NCBI GenBank assembly: GCA_003427395.1 | Contig: BFEA01000006.1 | Location: forward strand, 4,358,870-4,400,196 | DNA: 41,327 nt | From: Chara braunii | Taxonomy: Eukaryota > Streptophyta > Charophyceae > Charales > Characeae | Direction: 5' to 3' | In this document: piece after piece, positions 19,279 to 30,173 of the stretch | How positions within the stretch are numbered: position 1 is the first letter of the stretch | Layout of the letters: every line of letters begins with the position of its first letter | Translations under genes and position numbers: made by a program | Notes under the pieces: model-generated | The model's database searches: none | What the model saw: the letters and a program-made list of their open reading frames with translations, nothing else | Told to the model about the DNA's origin: nothing

Positions 19279-20347
19279 ATCCCGCCAAGAATCAAGCGGG
19301 ATATCACTCCTATTCTTCTTCTCCCTGTCTCCTCCATAGCTCCGCGCGCTCTCTTCTCTACTAACCTCTCAATCTACTAATCTAACGCTCCATCTAACTT
19401 CACCACTGCGCTCGCACCATGCCAAAATCCCTACCCATCTTTCTCCTTTGCTCGTTTTCGCTGAGAAGCGAGCGGGAACTTCGTTCCCACCTCCTCCGTA
19501 TTCGCCCCCGACACCTCTGCGCAACCCGTTTTTCGTACTACGTCTTTTCTACTAATATAGAACTAAAACTGACACTACCACTAACTTCGCCCTCCTAAAA
19601 ACCCCCCATTTCGACACTTGGTTCACCCGATTCCGTTAAGGAACGGGCGAACTATCCCTTTTTTGCTCCGCCACAACCCGTTCCTTCCCCGTCTCAGCCT
19701 GCGGACGGATCCGGACGCAAATAGCGTCCGGGTGCACTCCCCGCTGCAGCCCGTTCCTCTGCGCCCGCTCGTTGTTGCTGCTGTCCACGTAGCGCCCGTC
19801 TCCCTCACGGTGCTCCGCCCCGCTGTGACCCAGCGCCTGCCGGCTCCTGCCGTCCCCTCCTCGTCGCATGCACCCGGTACCGCCCCCGTCCGGGTTCATC
19901 CTCCCTGGCCGACGCTCGTTGCCCCCTACCCAGCTATGCTCGTCGCTCCCAGTTGGCCCTCCCGTCACTCCCCTTCCTCGTTGACGTCACCGCGGCCCCC
20001 CAGTGCTGCACGGTCCGACTAACAGCCGAGTGCCAAAGTGCGAAAAGCACTCGGCGGCCGGACCTCCCCCGATATATGCAAATCGTCCTTGCGTCGGGGC
20101 CGAGCCGATCTCCCCTATATCATTCCCGCCTCGACGGATGTCCCGATGGCTTACCCACGGTAGCGCCTCGCGGCTCTACCGAAAGGTCAAATGGCCCCTT
20201 CCCAGTATCTGGCACCGATCGGTGCTAGATTCGTTTCCTGCTTCCCGGGTGCCAAGCCGTGCTGATCTTCTCTGCATCGTTCCAATTTCAAAAGGTGTCC
20301 CGAAGGACACAGCTCGGGCCCAAGGCAAACCCAGTTGGGCCCGAGCT
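19279..20347. repeat. GC-rich hairpin cluster
   Basis: Hairpins seen: ATCCCGC/GCGGGAT (19279-19302); TCGCT-GAGA-AGCGA (19458-19471); GGGAAC-TTC-GTTCCC (19474-19488); GTTC..CCCG.TTCC/GGAA.CGGG.GAAC around GTTAA (19621-19652); CCGGACGC/GCGTCCGG (19711-19731); GCCGAGTGC/GCACTCGGC (20025-20055); CGGTAG.GCC/GGC.CTACCG around TCGC (20158-20181); ATCTGGCACC/GGTGCTAGAT around GATC with one G-T pair (20207-20230); GTGTCC-CGAA-GGACAC (20295-20310); AGCTCGGGCCCAA/TTGGGCCCGAGCT (20311-20347, 13 pairs). Long frames in this GC-rich stretch look like composition artefacts. Confidence 0.8.
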
Positions 20348-20657
20348 CAGGCCTATATTTCAACAGTTCAAAGGTATACCGCTGAGCTAGGCCCATAGGT
20401 TCCAGCCCCTGCCGCAGTACCGCGCCCCGGCGTGGGACGTGGTGAGGGAAAACCGAGATATAAAAGGGGAGTAGAGATAAAAAGGGGGTAACTTCGGCGC
20501 AGTCGCGAAAATGGTTTGTACTTGCACTCCAGGCAATCCCGCGAATACAACACACCCCCACGCGATTCCATCGCGGCCTCGCGCCCTCGATCGGGACTCA
20601 ACAAATAAAACAGAAAAAGGAGAAATAACATAAAAATAAAAATAGTGTCAGGGAACA

Positions 20658-21387
20658 GCGGGGCTGTTGGTGCCTCGCCAGCCCCGCGGATCAGACCCAC
20701 CGCCGCCCCCGTAAACAAAACCGAGGGGGATAGCCCAGCGGCCCTCAACCCCATCGGCTCCCTCCTCGACGCTCCATTGCTCCCGCGCCGCCGTCCGCTG
20801 GCCTCGAGCCTCGGACCTCCGTCTTACGAACCCGACACCGTAACCAATAGGGCTAAGCCCAAGCTTGAGGCAGCCCACAGAATACCATACAAGGCGGTGA
20901 GGCGCGACGCTTAGGCTAACGGACCGGCTAAGCGGCTCCCAAGCGCCTGCGCCGGCTTACCCAAACCACGCCGTAACCGCCCCGCCCGCCATTCCGCGCA
21001 CCAAACTTATCGCATCGCATCACCGTTGTCGACGTCGTCCTCGGAGTCGTTCTCCGCGCGCGCGTCTCGGTCAAACGTACCAATCAACAAAACTACCCTC
21101 TAAATCCCAGTTTAATCAAGAATGACCAAAGTAAAAAGGTAAAGATAAAAATAAGAAATAAAAATAAACAGACCGGCGCCCGCGCCGGTTTCATAATCAG
21201 CAATAGGGAATGGACCACGCGCGCCTTAAACCCGCGCGCCCACACACTCTCTATTTCTAGACCCTCTGGTCGAACCTCTAATCCACATCCTGCCGCGAAT
21301 CACGCGGCCCTCTCAAAAATTCCCAAATGAAACCTATTTTCTGTCACTTGCAAAAAACAGGGCGGATACCCTTGTAAGGGTATTCGC
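20658..21387. repeat. Second GC-rich hairpin cluster
   Basis: GCGGGGCTG/CAGCCCCGC (20658-20687), GCTTAG/CTAAGC (about 20910-20934), ACCGGCGC-CC-GCGCCGGT (21172-21189), GCGCGC/GCGCGC (about 21216-21238), GCCGCG-AATCA-CGCGGC (21292-21308), and GCGGATACCCTT-GT-AAGGGTATTCGC (21362-21387, 12 pairs with one G-T). No protein domain is visible in the overlapping frames. Confidence 0.75.
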
Positions 21388-21973
21388 GCCGACAGCGCAT
21401 AGACATGGTTCAAAGCACAAGAGACGCACAGTCAAGTGAGAGATTGAGTATGAGACCCTAGAGGGATGAGTGAGGACTCTTGAAAGTGTTGTCCATGTCT
21501 CACTTTTCCCTAATCCACATCCTGTCGGTCGAACCTCTAATCCACATCCTGTCCATGAACTTTCTGAGATTATTATTAGTTCTCACTTTTCCCTCACTCA
21601 TCTTGTCTTGCCTTGAGTCGGTCAATCTTGATTACCTCTTCTGACATTGCTTGATGATTGTGTTCTTTGCTGTTCATGTCACAGTTCTCAACCTCTAAAT
21701 TGGCAAACTTAATACATACATGGCATATTTAATTTAATTTTAATTCTATTATTTGCATCATCATTGCTGTTCCGAATCAGAATCAAAGATTCCTAAGACC
21801 GGGGTCCGGCGAAGACCGCAATTGAAGGGTCTCGCTCGAAGCCGGCCGCACACAACTGGAAGGGATTTGCTTGATTTAATTTATTTATTTACTGCAAAAG
21901 CATACAAAACCCTGTGTGACAGCCTGTTGGTTTTCTTGTCGCCTGAAGAGGCCCGACTAAAAAAAGTGCGACA

Positions 21974-22299
21974 GCGTACCTCCTATGCTACAACGTATGA
22001 GAAACGCCCTCGGCTGGTCCACCTCGACGATTGCAACTGATTAACTTTCGTATTGTGAACTGGTAGCTCGGCAGCGATACGCCCACCGAAGGGAGGTAAC
22101 AACTCCCGCAAGTGGAGGTAAGTTATACCTCGCGTTGGCCCTATCCTGTCGTAGGGGCTCGTGAGAGGTATGGCTGGCGCACTCGGTCGGAGCAACTTGC
22201 GGACGCTCCATGTGTATCGCGACAAGGTAGACCAACTCCTGCGTGACGCGGTCGGGAGGGTCCCGCCCTCCACGGTGTGGGACCGATGCGCTCGACAGC
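21974..22299 (-). repeat. Right inverted repeat
   Basis: Reverse-complement partner of 14297-14632; see the left copy for shared blocks. It differs by scattered substitutions and small indels. Mild similarity (GGTGACT) continues a little outside the paired region on both sides, so the outer boundary is uncertain by some tens of bases. Confidence 0.85.
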
Positions 22300-23940
22300 G
22301 GGGTACACGATACCAGTCACCCCATCAGATGCCTCTTTCGTATTAACCTTCCGCCGCAAGCCCTATTCGTGTCACATGTTCACGTGTTCACACACGATGT
22401 ACGTGGGACACACATTGAATCCCCCTTCTTCCCCTCGGTTTTTCTTTTTGTTCTAGTACTGCTCGCCTATGTTTCCCCGATCATCCATAAGTGACAGCCC
22501 ATGGGAAAGGCAGACCGCGGGCTTAACCCGAAAACAAGGGGGGAACAAGGGTTAGGACAATAAGACCACTTGCGCCAGGCCTAGTATGTCGGATGATGGT
22601 CCGTGCGCGGTTGTGAAGCCCCCAACAAGGCCCCGTCAGTGAGGATAAATTTACTGTCTCCGCCCACTAAAACGATTATAACTAGAAGTGAGGCTTGTCA
22701 TTTCATGCGCTTTATAACCAGCTCCGCCTTACTATCTTTCCTACCAAGAAACAATGTCATAGGGTCCGCAGTCAGAACCAGGTACCATACTCCCAGGTCA
22801 GCTGCCACTGACTGAGTAAAGGTCGGGGGGGGAAATATGGTGACCCGATACTTAGATGTAACTGATTATCTAACCGTAACCAGAAAATCCATACTTCTGG
22901 ACCGCTGTTGTGAGGCTAATTCGGTACCAGAATAACGGCACCGAACTGCAGTTTCATTGCCGAGTCATTGAAGAAAAAAAGAAAAATAGGGTCGAGTTGT
23001 CGTGTGTCGTACCAGTACCGAACCAGTTACCGTACCAAAACAATAAGATCAACCTGCAATAGGTTGTCCTTGTGCCTTCCCAGTGTCAAACCAGTACCGT
23101 ACCAATCCGACCTGACCGCCACAACCAGAAAGCCAGTCGCGCTGATCCGATTGCCGATGTAACCAAGGTCTGCTCCATAGAAGTGTTGGAATATGTATTG
23201 TTGATGATCGAGGGTTCATCCGAATTCCCACACGACACTCAACGCGCTATGGGAATCTAGTAAGTTACGGTTATCGCACACTCCATAATTCTCGAATTAT
23301 AACAAAGGGTAATAAATAGGAAAATTCTGGAAAAATCAGCGAGAGATAATAAATGGATAAATCCGTTTGAATCAGCAAGGAATAATAACTAGGTAAACCA
23401 TGGTCAAAGTCAACAAAAGCATAATTGGGTGAAAAATGTTATAAAATAAAATAATCACTTGTTTTCATTTCTCTTTATCGCTTTTAATTTTATTATTGTA
23501 TTTAATCATTTTAATTTCATCATGAAATTATTCAAAACTTAAGGCCTCATTTTCTCATCAACTGGGCAGGGTAGAAAAGTTCGTCAAAGGCTCACAAACA
23601 TATCCTCGCCTCACGGCCAGTTGATCCAAAGACAACCCCAATTCCGACGGAAGAGGTGGGTCTTACGGGCGGTAGATATACCCATCCGTTAACCAAAGAT
23701 TGAGGGTTAATATTGGTGCATGATCAATGAAATTTTAGAGTTAATCCTGAACCCCCTTATTTCCCCATGCGTGTCCGACAATAATACCCAAAGAATTTTG
23801 TCTAAGCGCTCAGTCGATGACCCAAATGAGTGCCGCAATGTATATTTCCATGTTCTATCGGTAGATTTATTCGATTTTGCTCATCCTATCGATGAACGTA
23901 CCATGTGGCCAGCCGCCAGGTTGGAGACTTACCTGGTCTT
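22300..23940. other. Unassigned, partly AT-rich sequence
   Basis: No supportable gene. Around 22915-23105 the words ACCAGTACCG and CCGTACCA recur, giving a loosely repetitive patch. 23260-23540 is AT-rich with short repeats (AATAAAT, AATCAGC). Nothing else was recognised. Confidence 0.5.
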
Positions 23941-23948
23941 TCTCTCTG

Positions 23949-24005
<57 letters not shown>

Positions 24006-24074
24006 CACACACACACATACACANNNNNNNNNNNNNNNNNNNNNNNNNNNNNNNNNNNNNNNNNNNNNNNNNNN

Positions 24075-24131
<57 letters not shown>

Positions 24132-24137
24132 CACACA

Positions 24138-24177
<40 letters not shown>

Positions 24178-24180
24178 AAC
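23941..24180. repeat. (CT)n/(CA)n microsatellite interrupted by an assembly gap
   Basis: A CT run followed by a CA run with one ACTCTCAC interruption and a CATACAC end lies at 23941-24023. A 51-base run of N occupies 24024-24074. At 24075-24149 the same CT, CA, ACTCTCAC, CATACAC order appears again. The repeat of this exact order on both sides suggests contig ends that overlap rather than a true duplication. Confidence 0.95.
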
Positions 24181-24306
24181 ACAAACACATAGATACAAAC
24201 AAAAACGAACAAACAAGCTTCGCAGTGTACATTTCCATGTTCTAGCGGTAAATTCATTCGATTTTGCTTGCATATGGTTTGATTTGCAGAGATTTCCGTG
24301 TTTGGA

Positions 24307-24372
24307 GTGAAATTACTGTTTGCTTGCATGCGTCCCTAGGTGAGATTACTGTTTGCTTGCATGCGTCCCTAT
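24307..24372. repeat. 33-bp tandem duplication
   Basis: Two copies of a 33-base unit beginning GTGA(A/G)ATTACTGTTTGC lie at 24307-24339 and 24340-24372, differing at two positions. Confidence 0.9.
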
Positions 24373-25861
24373 GCAGAGCACTAATTGTGTGCTTACATTG
24401 TGTTTTCTGTATCCCAGGAAGGGGCAGTCTGGCAACAAGGGAACTACAGGTTTAGGACTGAAGAAAGGCCAGGATGGGCAAGGACATGAGTTTGATTAGT
24501 ACTCGGTAGGGAATTTCCAACAACTCGGGTAGGCCAAACTGAGGCCCGATAGGCTCAGAAGGGCCTTGTAGCTTCCAAAAAGGTCGTCGGTAGTCAGGGC
24601 ACATACCTAGTGCTTGTTGGTTAGATTCGGGCCCTGAAGTAGAATTGTAGGCTGCAATGATGTTCGCACCAAAATACAGGAACTTTCAATAGGCCTAGCA
24701 CACAGGAGGAGGCAGTACTACCTTGACCAAGGGAGGCTGGAGGTCCAGTTGCACGAGTATATTACTGTCACAACGAGTGAGGCCACACATCACCCGAGAG
24801 TCATATTGCAGGTCCACCCAGAGGGTGAAGTTAGTCAGAGCTCTTCGTGAGGAGGGCGCTGGAGAGGGAGGAAGAAGACCTCCATGGCTATGGAGGGGTA
24901 GTAGTACTAGTAGGTCTAGTCTATGAAGTGGGAAGGGAGAAGAAGATAAGCTGGGGGGGGAAAGGGGGAAGAAATTGGTTCCAAGTCTTCCAACTTGTGT
25001 AACTCTTCTTTTATCCTCTCTTATCCAATTCTGCTACTTTCTCTCTCCATTTCTTCTTTTCGAGGCCAGCAAGTCTTAAATTTTCTCACATTTGAATTTT
25101 GGATAACAAGCTGGAAAACCTTGCTCTGGCAGATTGTTACATGCCCAATTGGGCGATGCACATAATAACCGAGGATCCGCAATGTGATAAAAATGACTGA
25201 ATGGACAATGCAATGCAAGTGAAATCTCAACAAGCAGCGTACATTCTGATACATATGGTGCTTTATAGTGCAGGGAAGACTTAGATACAAGTCCTGACCT
25301 GACCGAGACTGACCTTTATCACGTAGTGCAAGATAGCGTAGCAGAATGCTAGAATATCAATGACTAGCCCAATCAATGTTGCAACGCAGACTAAACATAC
25401 ATCATTCTCATCACAAGGTGTGAAGAGACCTGGTGCTATACACAGGAAGAAGGCGCCAGGCCCTAATCATGCTCAAACGGAGAGGAGGGGAACAAACGAA
25501 GAAGAGGGGGATAGATGAGAATGTCGTCAACACCAAGTCTTTGTCACAAGTCCCAAATAATCCCTGTCAAAATGTATGAAGCCCAAATGTCGAGTCTGGA
25601 TCCAAATGTCACCAAGCTCTCTCTTTCTCTCGTAGTCTGTTGATCCAGTGAAGTCAGGTAGTGAGAGGGTGAGAGGGAGATGGTGGACTGAGAAGAGGAA
25701 GAAGAACTCTCTCTCTCTCTCATATGCCAGGTACTAACTTGTGAAGATGGCGTTGTGCTGCAGGTGCCTCGAAGGCGAAGCTGGAGCTATGGCGCCGCAA
25801 GTAAGTATCCCTGGCCTCCGCCCAATCTCTCTCTCTCTCTAGTACTACTCTAGCTCCTATG
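24373..25861. other. Stretch without recognisable genes
   Basis: No gene or domain supported. Purine-rich around 24840-24975, with CT runs near 25708-25720 and 25828-25840. It may belong to an older repeat but I see no partner in the window. Confidence 0.5.
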
Positions 25862-26035
25862 GCGCCCAGCGCTGAAGACTACTGCTAACGCTATTAGCGC
25901 CCAGCGCTGAAGACTACTGCTAGCGCTACAACTACTCCTGCAACGCTCCTCCAGAGTGTTACTGCCAAATCCTGAAGACTACCTCCTGCCTGGGAAGTAC
26001 CTAGGAACTACCTCCTGCCTGGGAAGTACCTATGA
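25862..26035. repeat. Two short tandem duplications
   Basis: GCGCCCAGCGCTGAAGACTA begins at 25862 and again at 25897 (period 35). ACTACCTCCTGCCTGGGAAG begins at 25978 and again at 26007 (period 29). Confidence 0.9.
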
Positions 26036-26154
26036 ACTACCTTCGGCCTGCAGGGCGGGCCAGTCCTATATAGTGCTGGCCCGTCCAGGAGGCTGCTCTT
26101 GCCAATGCCAAAGCGTGCCAGACCCTGGCGTTGAAGCTCAACCAGGGGTTGTCT

Positions 26155-26420
26155 TGAAAACGGGCCTGAAATGGCCTGTGCTAAAACCCTGGTTTGTTGC
26201 TTGAGTTTCAGGGCGGGTCGAACTGATGAGGGCCTAAAAATGACCCTCAGTTTCAGGCTGAAAATACTCAGGGCCAAAAAGGCCCTGATTTAGCCTGAAA
26301 CGACACCGGGCTTGTAGGCCCTTGTTTTCAGGCTTTCAGGCTGAAACGACACAGGGCCTATAGGCCCTTGTTTTCAGGCGTTTGACCTGAAAACGTCACG
26401 GGCCTGAAAGGGGGCCCGTG
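26155..26420. repeat. Palindrome cluster built on GGGCCTGAAA
   Basis: TCAGGGCC-AAAAA-GGCCCTGA (26268-26288), AGGGCCTATAGGCCCT (26353-26368, a 16-base palindrome), CACGGGCC/GGCCCGTG (26397-26420), plus TTTCAGGCTGAAA, recur with shared words GGGCC and CTGAAA. A 46-bp tandem unit (CTGAAACGACAC at 26295 and 26341) is included. The cluster ends about 30 bases before the LTR of element B. Confidence 0.8.
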
Positions 26421-26452
26421 CAGCCTGTTGCAGATGCAACATGTAACACAGA

Positions 26453-26662
26453 TCCAATGAACCTCGCAAGATTCAACTCAAAATACAACATCCACCTGAG
26501 AACATTCACATGATGTTCACACAAGCTTGAGTGGTGTCCATGAACAGTGCAAATTCGAAGTTCCACTCAAAGCACAATAATATACACTTGAAATAGTTCG
26601 GGAATAATCGGTTTCAACCACTGCAACACTCCTCAGGTATGTACCTGACTCCCCCCTCCTCC

Positions 26663-26698
<36 letters not shown>

Positions 26699-27231
26699 AT
26701 ACTCTACTTCTCTCTCTCTTTCACTTGCACTGTTCCTCTCACTACAATGTCCCAGATCTATCATGAATGCCTCTGCGGTGTGTCTCCTCCCTCCTGGCTA
26801 TGGTGGTCTATTGCAGCCAGGGTGCTGGTCTTTTTCCTCCCTTCAGCGTCCTTCTTCGTCCAGGTCACTAGTCTGCACAAGCTCCAAGCAGCGCTTACAC
26901 AAATTTGTGAAATGAACAACCGACTACCTCCGACACTGTAGTCCAAGATATATAGTTGTAGTGGACTGTTTCGTGCCTGCACTGGCCTCCTTCAGCCTCT
27001 GCTTTGCCAATTGCTATTTTGGGAAATTTCCCGAATTTCTTGTGAGGCTGCTGCAAAATTGTACTTTTGGGGACTTGACGTGCTCCTACGAGTATTGTAC
27101 GGTACTGTAGCCTACCGACCTGCGGTGTCTGATCCTACAGGCCCTAAGACTCCAAACTATTGCGGCCTGGACTGTGGTAATTACAGACCCTAGAACCGAG
27201 ACTGGGAAAGCTTACAACGTGAATCCATTCA
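26453..27231 (-). repeat. 3' LTR of element B
   Basis: On the minus strand it starts TGAATGGATTCAC right after the purine-rich tract and ends near 26453. The part 26453-27045 aligns with 40417-41063, sharing long identical blocks, for example around CTCAAAGCACAATAATA and ATTTTGGGAAATTTCCCGA. The terminal CA expected at 26453 reads as GA on the minus strand, a likely mutation. It includes a CT microsatellite (about 26669-26696) and the AGGTATGTACCT motif. The part 27046-27231 has no match in the other LTR. Confidence 0.88.
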
Positions 27232-27263
27232 CTCCCGCCGGCCTAATTTCGAGGTCCTTCGAG
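27232..27263 (-). promoter_or_regulatory. Purine-rich tract region before 3' LTR (element B)
   Basis: Minus strand reads AAGGACCTCGAAATTAGGCC then GGCGGGAG directly before the LTR TG. It is nearly the same as the string before the 3' LTR of element A, which fixes the LTR start. Confidence 0.6.
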
Positions 27264-27342
27264 AAAAATCAGAACTTCGACGGTCACAGATGTTCAATCC
27301 TCGGCGTGCCCGCTCATAATATGGCACGATATGAGGGGCTAT

Positions 27343-28011
27343 CTAAACTAACTCATCCCTGGTGAACCAGCGATCTTCGCTGGGATCCTGATAAGCAAAT
27401 CTGACCTCGTATTGTCTCTGCGGTCTCCCTCTACGACCTGTACGAAAGGTATCCTCAACTACAATCTTCTCTACATCACAGCTTCCGCCAATATCAGGTG
27501 GAATCATAGGGAATGCATCATTAATCACGTAGGGAAGGAGCTTAGATGCGTGAAAAGCGGAATATGTGTGCAGAGGGGGTGGAATCTCGATGGTGTATGG
27601 CGGTCCAATCTGCGTCACCTTTGGCATCTAGCACTTGCCATGACCCTCTGTAGGCAGGTAGCAACTTCTTCAAAATCCCTTCCTCGGGAATGAACTCCTT
27701 AGACTTGACCCAGACAAGATCACCTATCGCAAACTGTGACGAAAGGCGGTGCTTATTCACCTGTTCCATAATCTGATGTTGGGCCTTACTGATGTTCTCA
27801 GCCCTCTCATACTGGATGGCAAACTCACGTGTGCCAGGTGGCAACCCTTGATCTGATCCGGATTCGTACAGTTTATGGGACGTCGGGGACTCCAGCCTCT
27901 ATGCAGCTCATTCGGGGTCCGCGAGGTAGCTAGGTGAACCGAGTTATTATATGCACTAGCTACTTCGGGAAGATGCTCATCCAGATCTACCTGGTCTGGT
28001 CTTATACACAT
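27343..28011 (-). pseudogene. Element B integrase C-terminal part and chromodomain
   Basis: Three overlapping frames (28011-27757, 27844-27542, 27627-27343) continue the integrase after a TAG at 28024-28026. Recognisable blocks are RPDQVDLDEHLPEVASAYNN, GDLVWVKSKEF and a chromodomain-like tail RGRPQRQYEVRFAYQDPSED with RWFTRDEL. Element A reads through the equivalent region in a single frame, so at least two frameshifts happened here. The last frame ends at 27343-27345. Confidence 0.9.
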
Positions 28012-28023
28012 ACGCAGTACTTG

Positions 28024-28839
28024 CTATAGGACCTTGTTCATCTGCTCAGTCTGGCCATTTGTCTCAGGGTGGCATCCAGATGACATAGCTAACTTAGATC
28101 CGTGGACCTTCATTAACTGCTGCCATTGTTCCCCTGTAAACCGGGTATCTCGGTCACTAACTATGCTCAACGAGTGACCGTAATCCTTGACCCAATGATT
28201 AAAGAACTCTTTGATGACCAGATTTGTCTTTACTTCAGTAGGTAATGGTACAAAAACGGCAAACTTACTAAACTGGTCAACTACGACCATGACTTGACTC
28301 TTCCCACTACTACTCTTGACCTTAGTGTCCATAAAATCGATAGATACAGCTTCACCGGGGCCGGATGGAATAGGCAGGGGCTTCAACAGTCCAAGGAGTG
28401 GGTGCGTGGAACTCTTGTTCCTCTGACAGACTTGGCAGCCTTGGATGTAGGTGACGCAATCATGCTTCATGCCTGGCCACGTGTACGATCTAAGTAGGGT
28501 AGCATAGGTCTTCCGCCAACCAAAGTGGCCTTCAGTATCGTGGCATTCCCCTAGGATCAGACTGTGTACCTCTTCACTACACGGTCTGCAAAGCCCATCA
28601 TGCACATCAGTCTTCTCAAACAGTAATCCATCGGCCATTCTGAAATCAGGCACTTCTTGAGGTGTGGTCTGCACCGTCTTTATCAACGTACTATACACGG
28701 GGTCATCAACATATGTAGCCTTGATCTTTTGCTGCAGATCTGTGCCAGCATCTAGGTAAGTTAGAATTGCACCAAAGATATTTGCACGTCTACTCAATGC
28801 ATCAGCGACGACGCTGTCCTTACCCTTGACTAGTTTCAA
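28024..28839 (-). pseudogene. Element B integrase (zinc finger and D,D,E core)
   Basis: The best preserved integrase of the window, 271 residues open. It starts inside the RNase H tether (VVADALSRR). The HHCC zinc finger is complete: CHDTEGHFGW supplies two His and CQVCQRNK two Cys. The catalytic triad is in SIDFMD, SDRDTRF and PETNGQTEQMN. It ends at a TAG (28024-28026) where element A has Gln (ILQQVLRM). The upstream TAG (28852-28854) also stands where A has Gln (DQYDFEL). Confidence 0.92.
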
Positions 28840-28851
28840 CTCAAAGTCAAA

Positions 28852-30162
28852 CTAATCAACTTCCCCAGCCCACCTAGTCAACTTAGGAGTCATCCGGGCC
28901 TGGGTCTTCAACCAACGCAAAGTTTCATGATCTGAAGTGCGCCCTAGTAGGTAATGTCGCCAATGGTCCAGAGCCTGCCGAAGGGCGAAGAGCTCACACT
29001 CATAAGTCGAGGCTGCAACCTTATCACTAGGGAGCCTACAAGACAAACTCAATGGGCCTGTACCCCTCTCCATCATTTTGTTGGATAACAGAGCCAATGC
29101 CATACTGGCTAGCATCGGTAGTTACAACAAACGGTAAGGATGGATCTGCTACTTTGAGGATCGGATACTCGATAAGGAACTTCTTCAACTTCTTGAAGGC
29201 TGATGTACAGTCTCCCAATTCCAAACGGTTTCCTTCAGCAGCAGCCTGCGCAAGGGAGCAGCAATGGAAGTGAAGTTACAAACGAACTTCCGGTAGTAGT
29301 TGGCCACTCCTGAGAACGACCGCAACTCGGTCAGCGTGTGCGGGGTTGGCCAATCACAAATTGCTGCTATCTTGGCGTCCTCCGGTTTGACTCCATCTCC
29401 ATCTACCAGGTGTCCCAAATACAGGACTTGGCGTTTAGCCCACTCACACTTCTTCGGGATGTTCTTGAAGTTAGACTCACGCAATTTAGTCAAGACCTGA
29501 TGAAGATGAGTCTGATGCTCCTCCAGACTCTTGCTAAAAATCATAATATCATCCAAATAAAAAACAACAAATTTATCCAACCAATCTCTAAACAAATCAT
29601 TCATGCATCTTTAGAATGTTGCAAGGGCATTAGTCAATCCAAACGACATCACTACAAACTTGTAGTGTCCATAGCGAGTCCTAAAGGTCGTCTTGTGCTG
29701 GTCCTCCGGCTGTACCTCAATCTGGTGGTACCCAGACTTCAAATCAATCTTGGAGAAATACTTACATCCATGCACGCTGTCTAACAAATCATCAATCCGG
29801 GGCAACGGTTCAACATTCTTAATCGTAATAGCATTCAATCCCCGGTAATCAATGCGCAATCGCAGTTCACCCTCTTTATTTGGCACGAACAGAATCGGTA
29901 CACCGTACGGTGATGAACTGGGCTTTACCCACCCCTTCTCAATCAGCTTATCTAGCTGTCTGCGTAGTTCATCAATTCCTTGGGAGACATCCTATAAACC
30001 GGGGCCCTGGGAATCTTGCTACCGGGATCTATCTCAATCCGGTGCTTGATCTCCCGCTCTACCACTCCGCTTAGGGCTTCTCCCACATCAGCAAACTCTT
30101 GCAGCAGGTTCTCCACTTGGGGTGGTGTCTTCTATTTGGCTTCACTTTCTTCACTCACTGGT
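28852..30162 (-). pseudogene. Element B RT and RNase H
   Basis: From the insertion edge at 30162: a short linker with TAG at 30132-30134, the RT approach (IEIDPGSKI), then [26 protein letters not shown] and [10 protein letters not shown], a TAA at 29611-29613 where A has Gln, then the catalytic VVFYLDDIMIFS and YLGHLVDGDGVKPED. RNase H follows with ASQYGIGSVI, YECELFALRQALDHWRHYL and SDHETLRWL. Catalytic Asp residues are kept, including the RNase H Asp that A lost. At least two frame changes (near 29880-29930 and about 29200) break the reading frame. Confidence 0.92.
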
Positions 30163-30170
30163 TTCACATA
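30163..30170. repeat. Target-site duplication, left copy
   Basis: TTCACATA borders the Penelope-like insertion on the left and recurs at 37057-37064 on its right. In element B coding sense both copies encode the same Tyr-Val-Lys stretch, which confirms the insertion point. Confidence 0.85.
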
Positions 30171-30173
30171 AAC

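Larger units (their letters stand above)
14297..22299. mobile_element. Putative 8-kb inverted-repeat-bounded, hairpin-rich element
   Basis: Two related segments of about 330 bp face each other at 14297-14632 and 21974-22299. The 7.3 kb between them has no transposase, RT or other recognised protein, but is unusually dense in hairpins. A foldback-type or non-autonomous element is the simplest inference. The alternative is two unrelated insertions of one repeat in opposite orientation. No target-site duplication could be identified at the outer ends. Confidence 0.4.

Noticed and set aside
19618-20914. Several 90-130 codon frames on both strands
   Set aside because: High GC suppresses stops; frames overlap on both strands, are rich in Pro, Arg and Ala, and coincide with hairpins rather than any known domain.
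26222-26260. CUGAUGAG on the plus strand as a ribozyme core
   Set aside because: No GAAA and no cleavage triplet at the right distance; it belongs to the GGGCC/CTGAAA palindrome cluster.
26639-26941. 100-codon plus-strand ORF
   Set aside because: It lies inside the LTR of element B, begins in a CT microsatellite, and recurs only because the LTR recurs (40572-40883).
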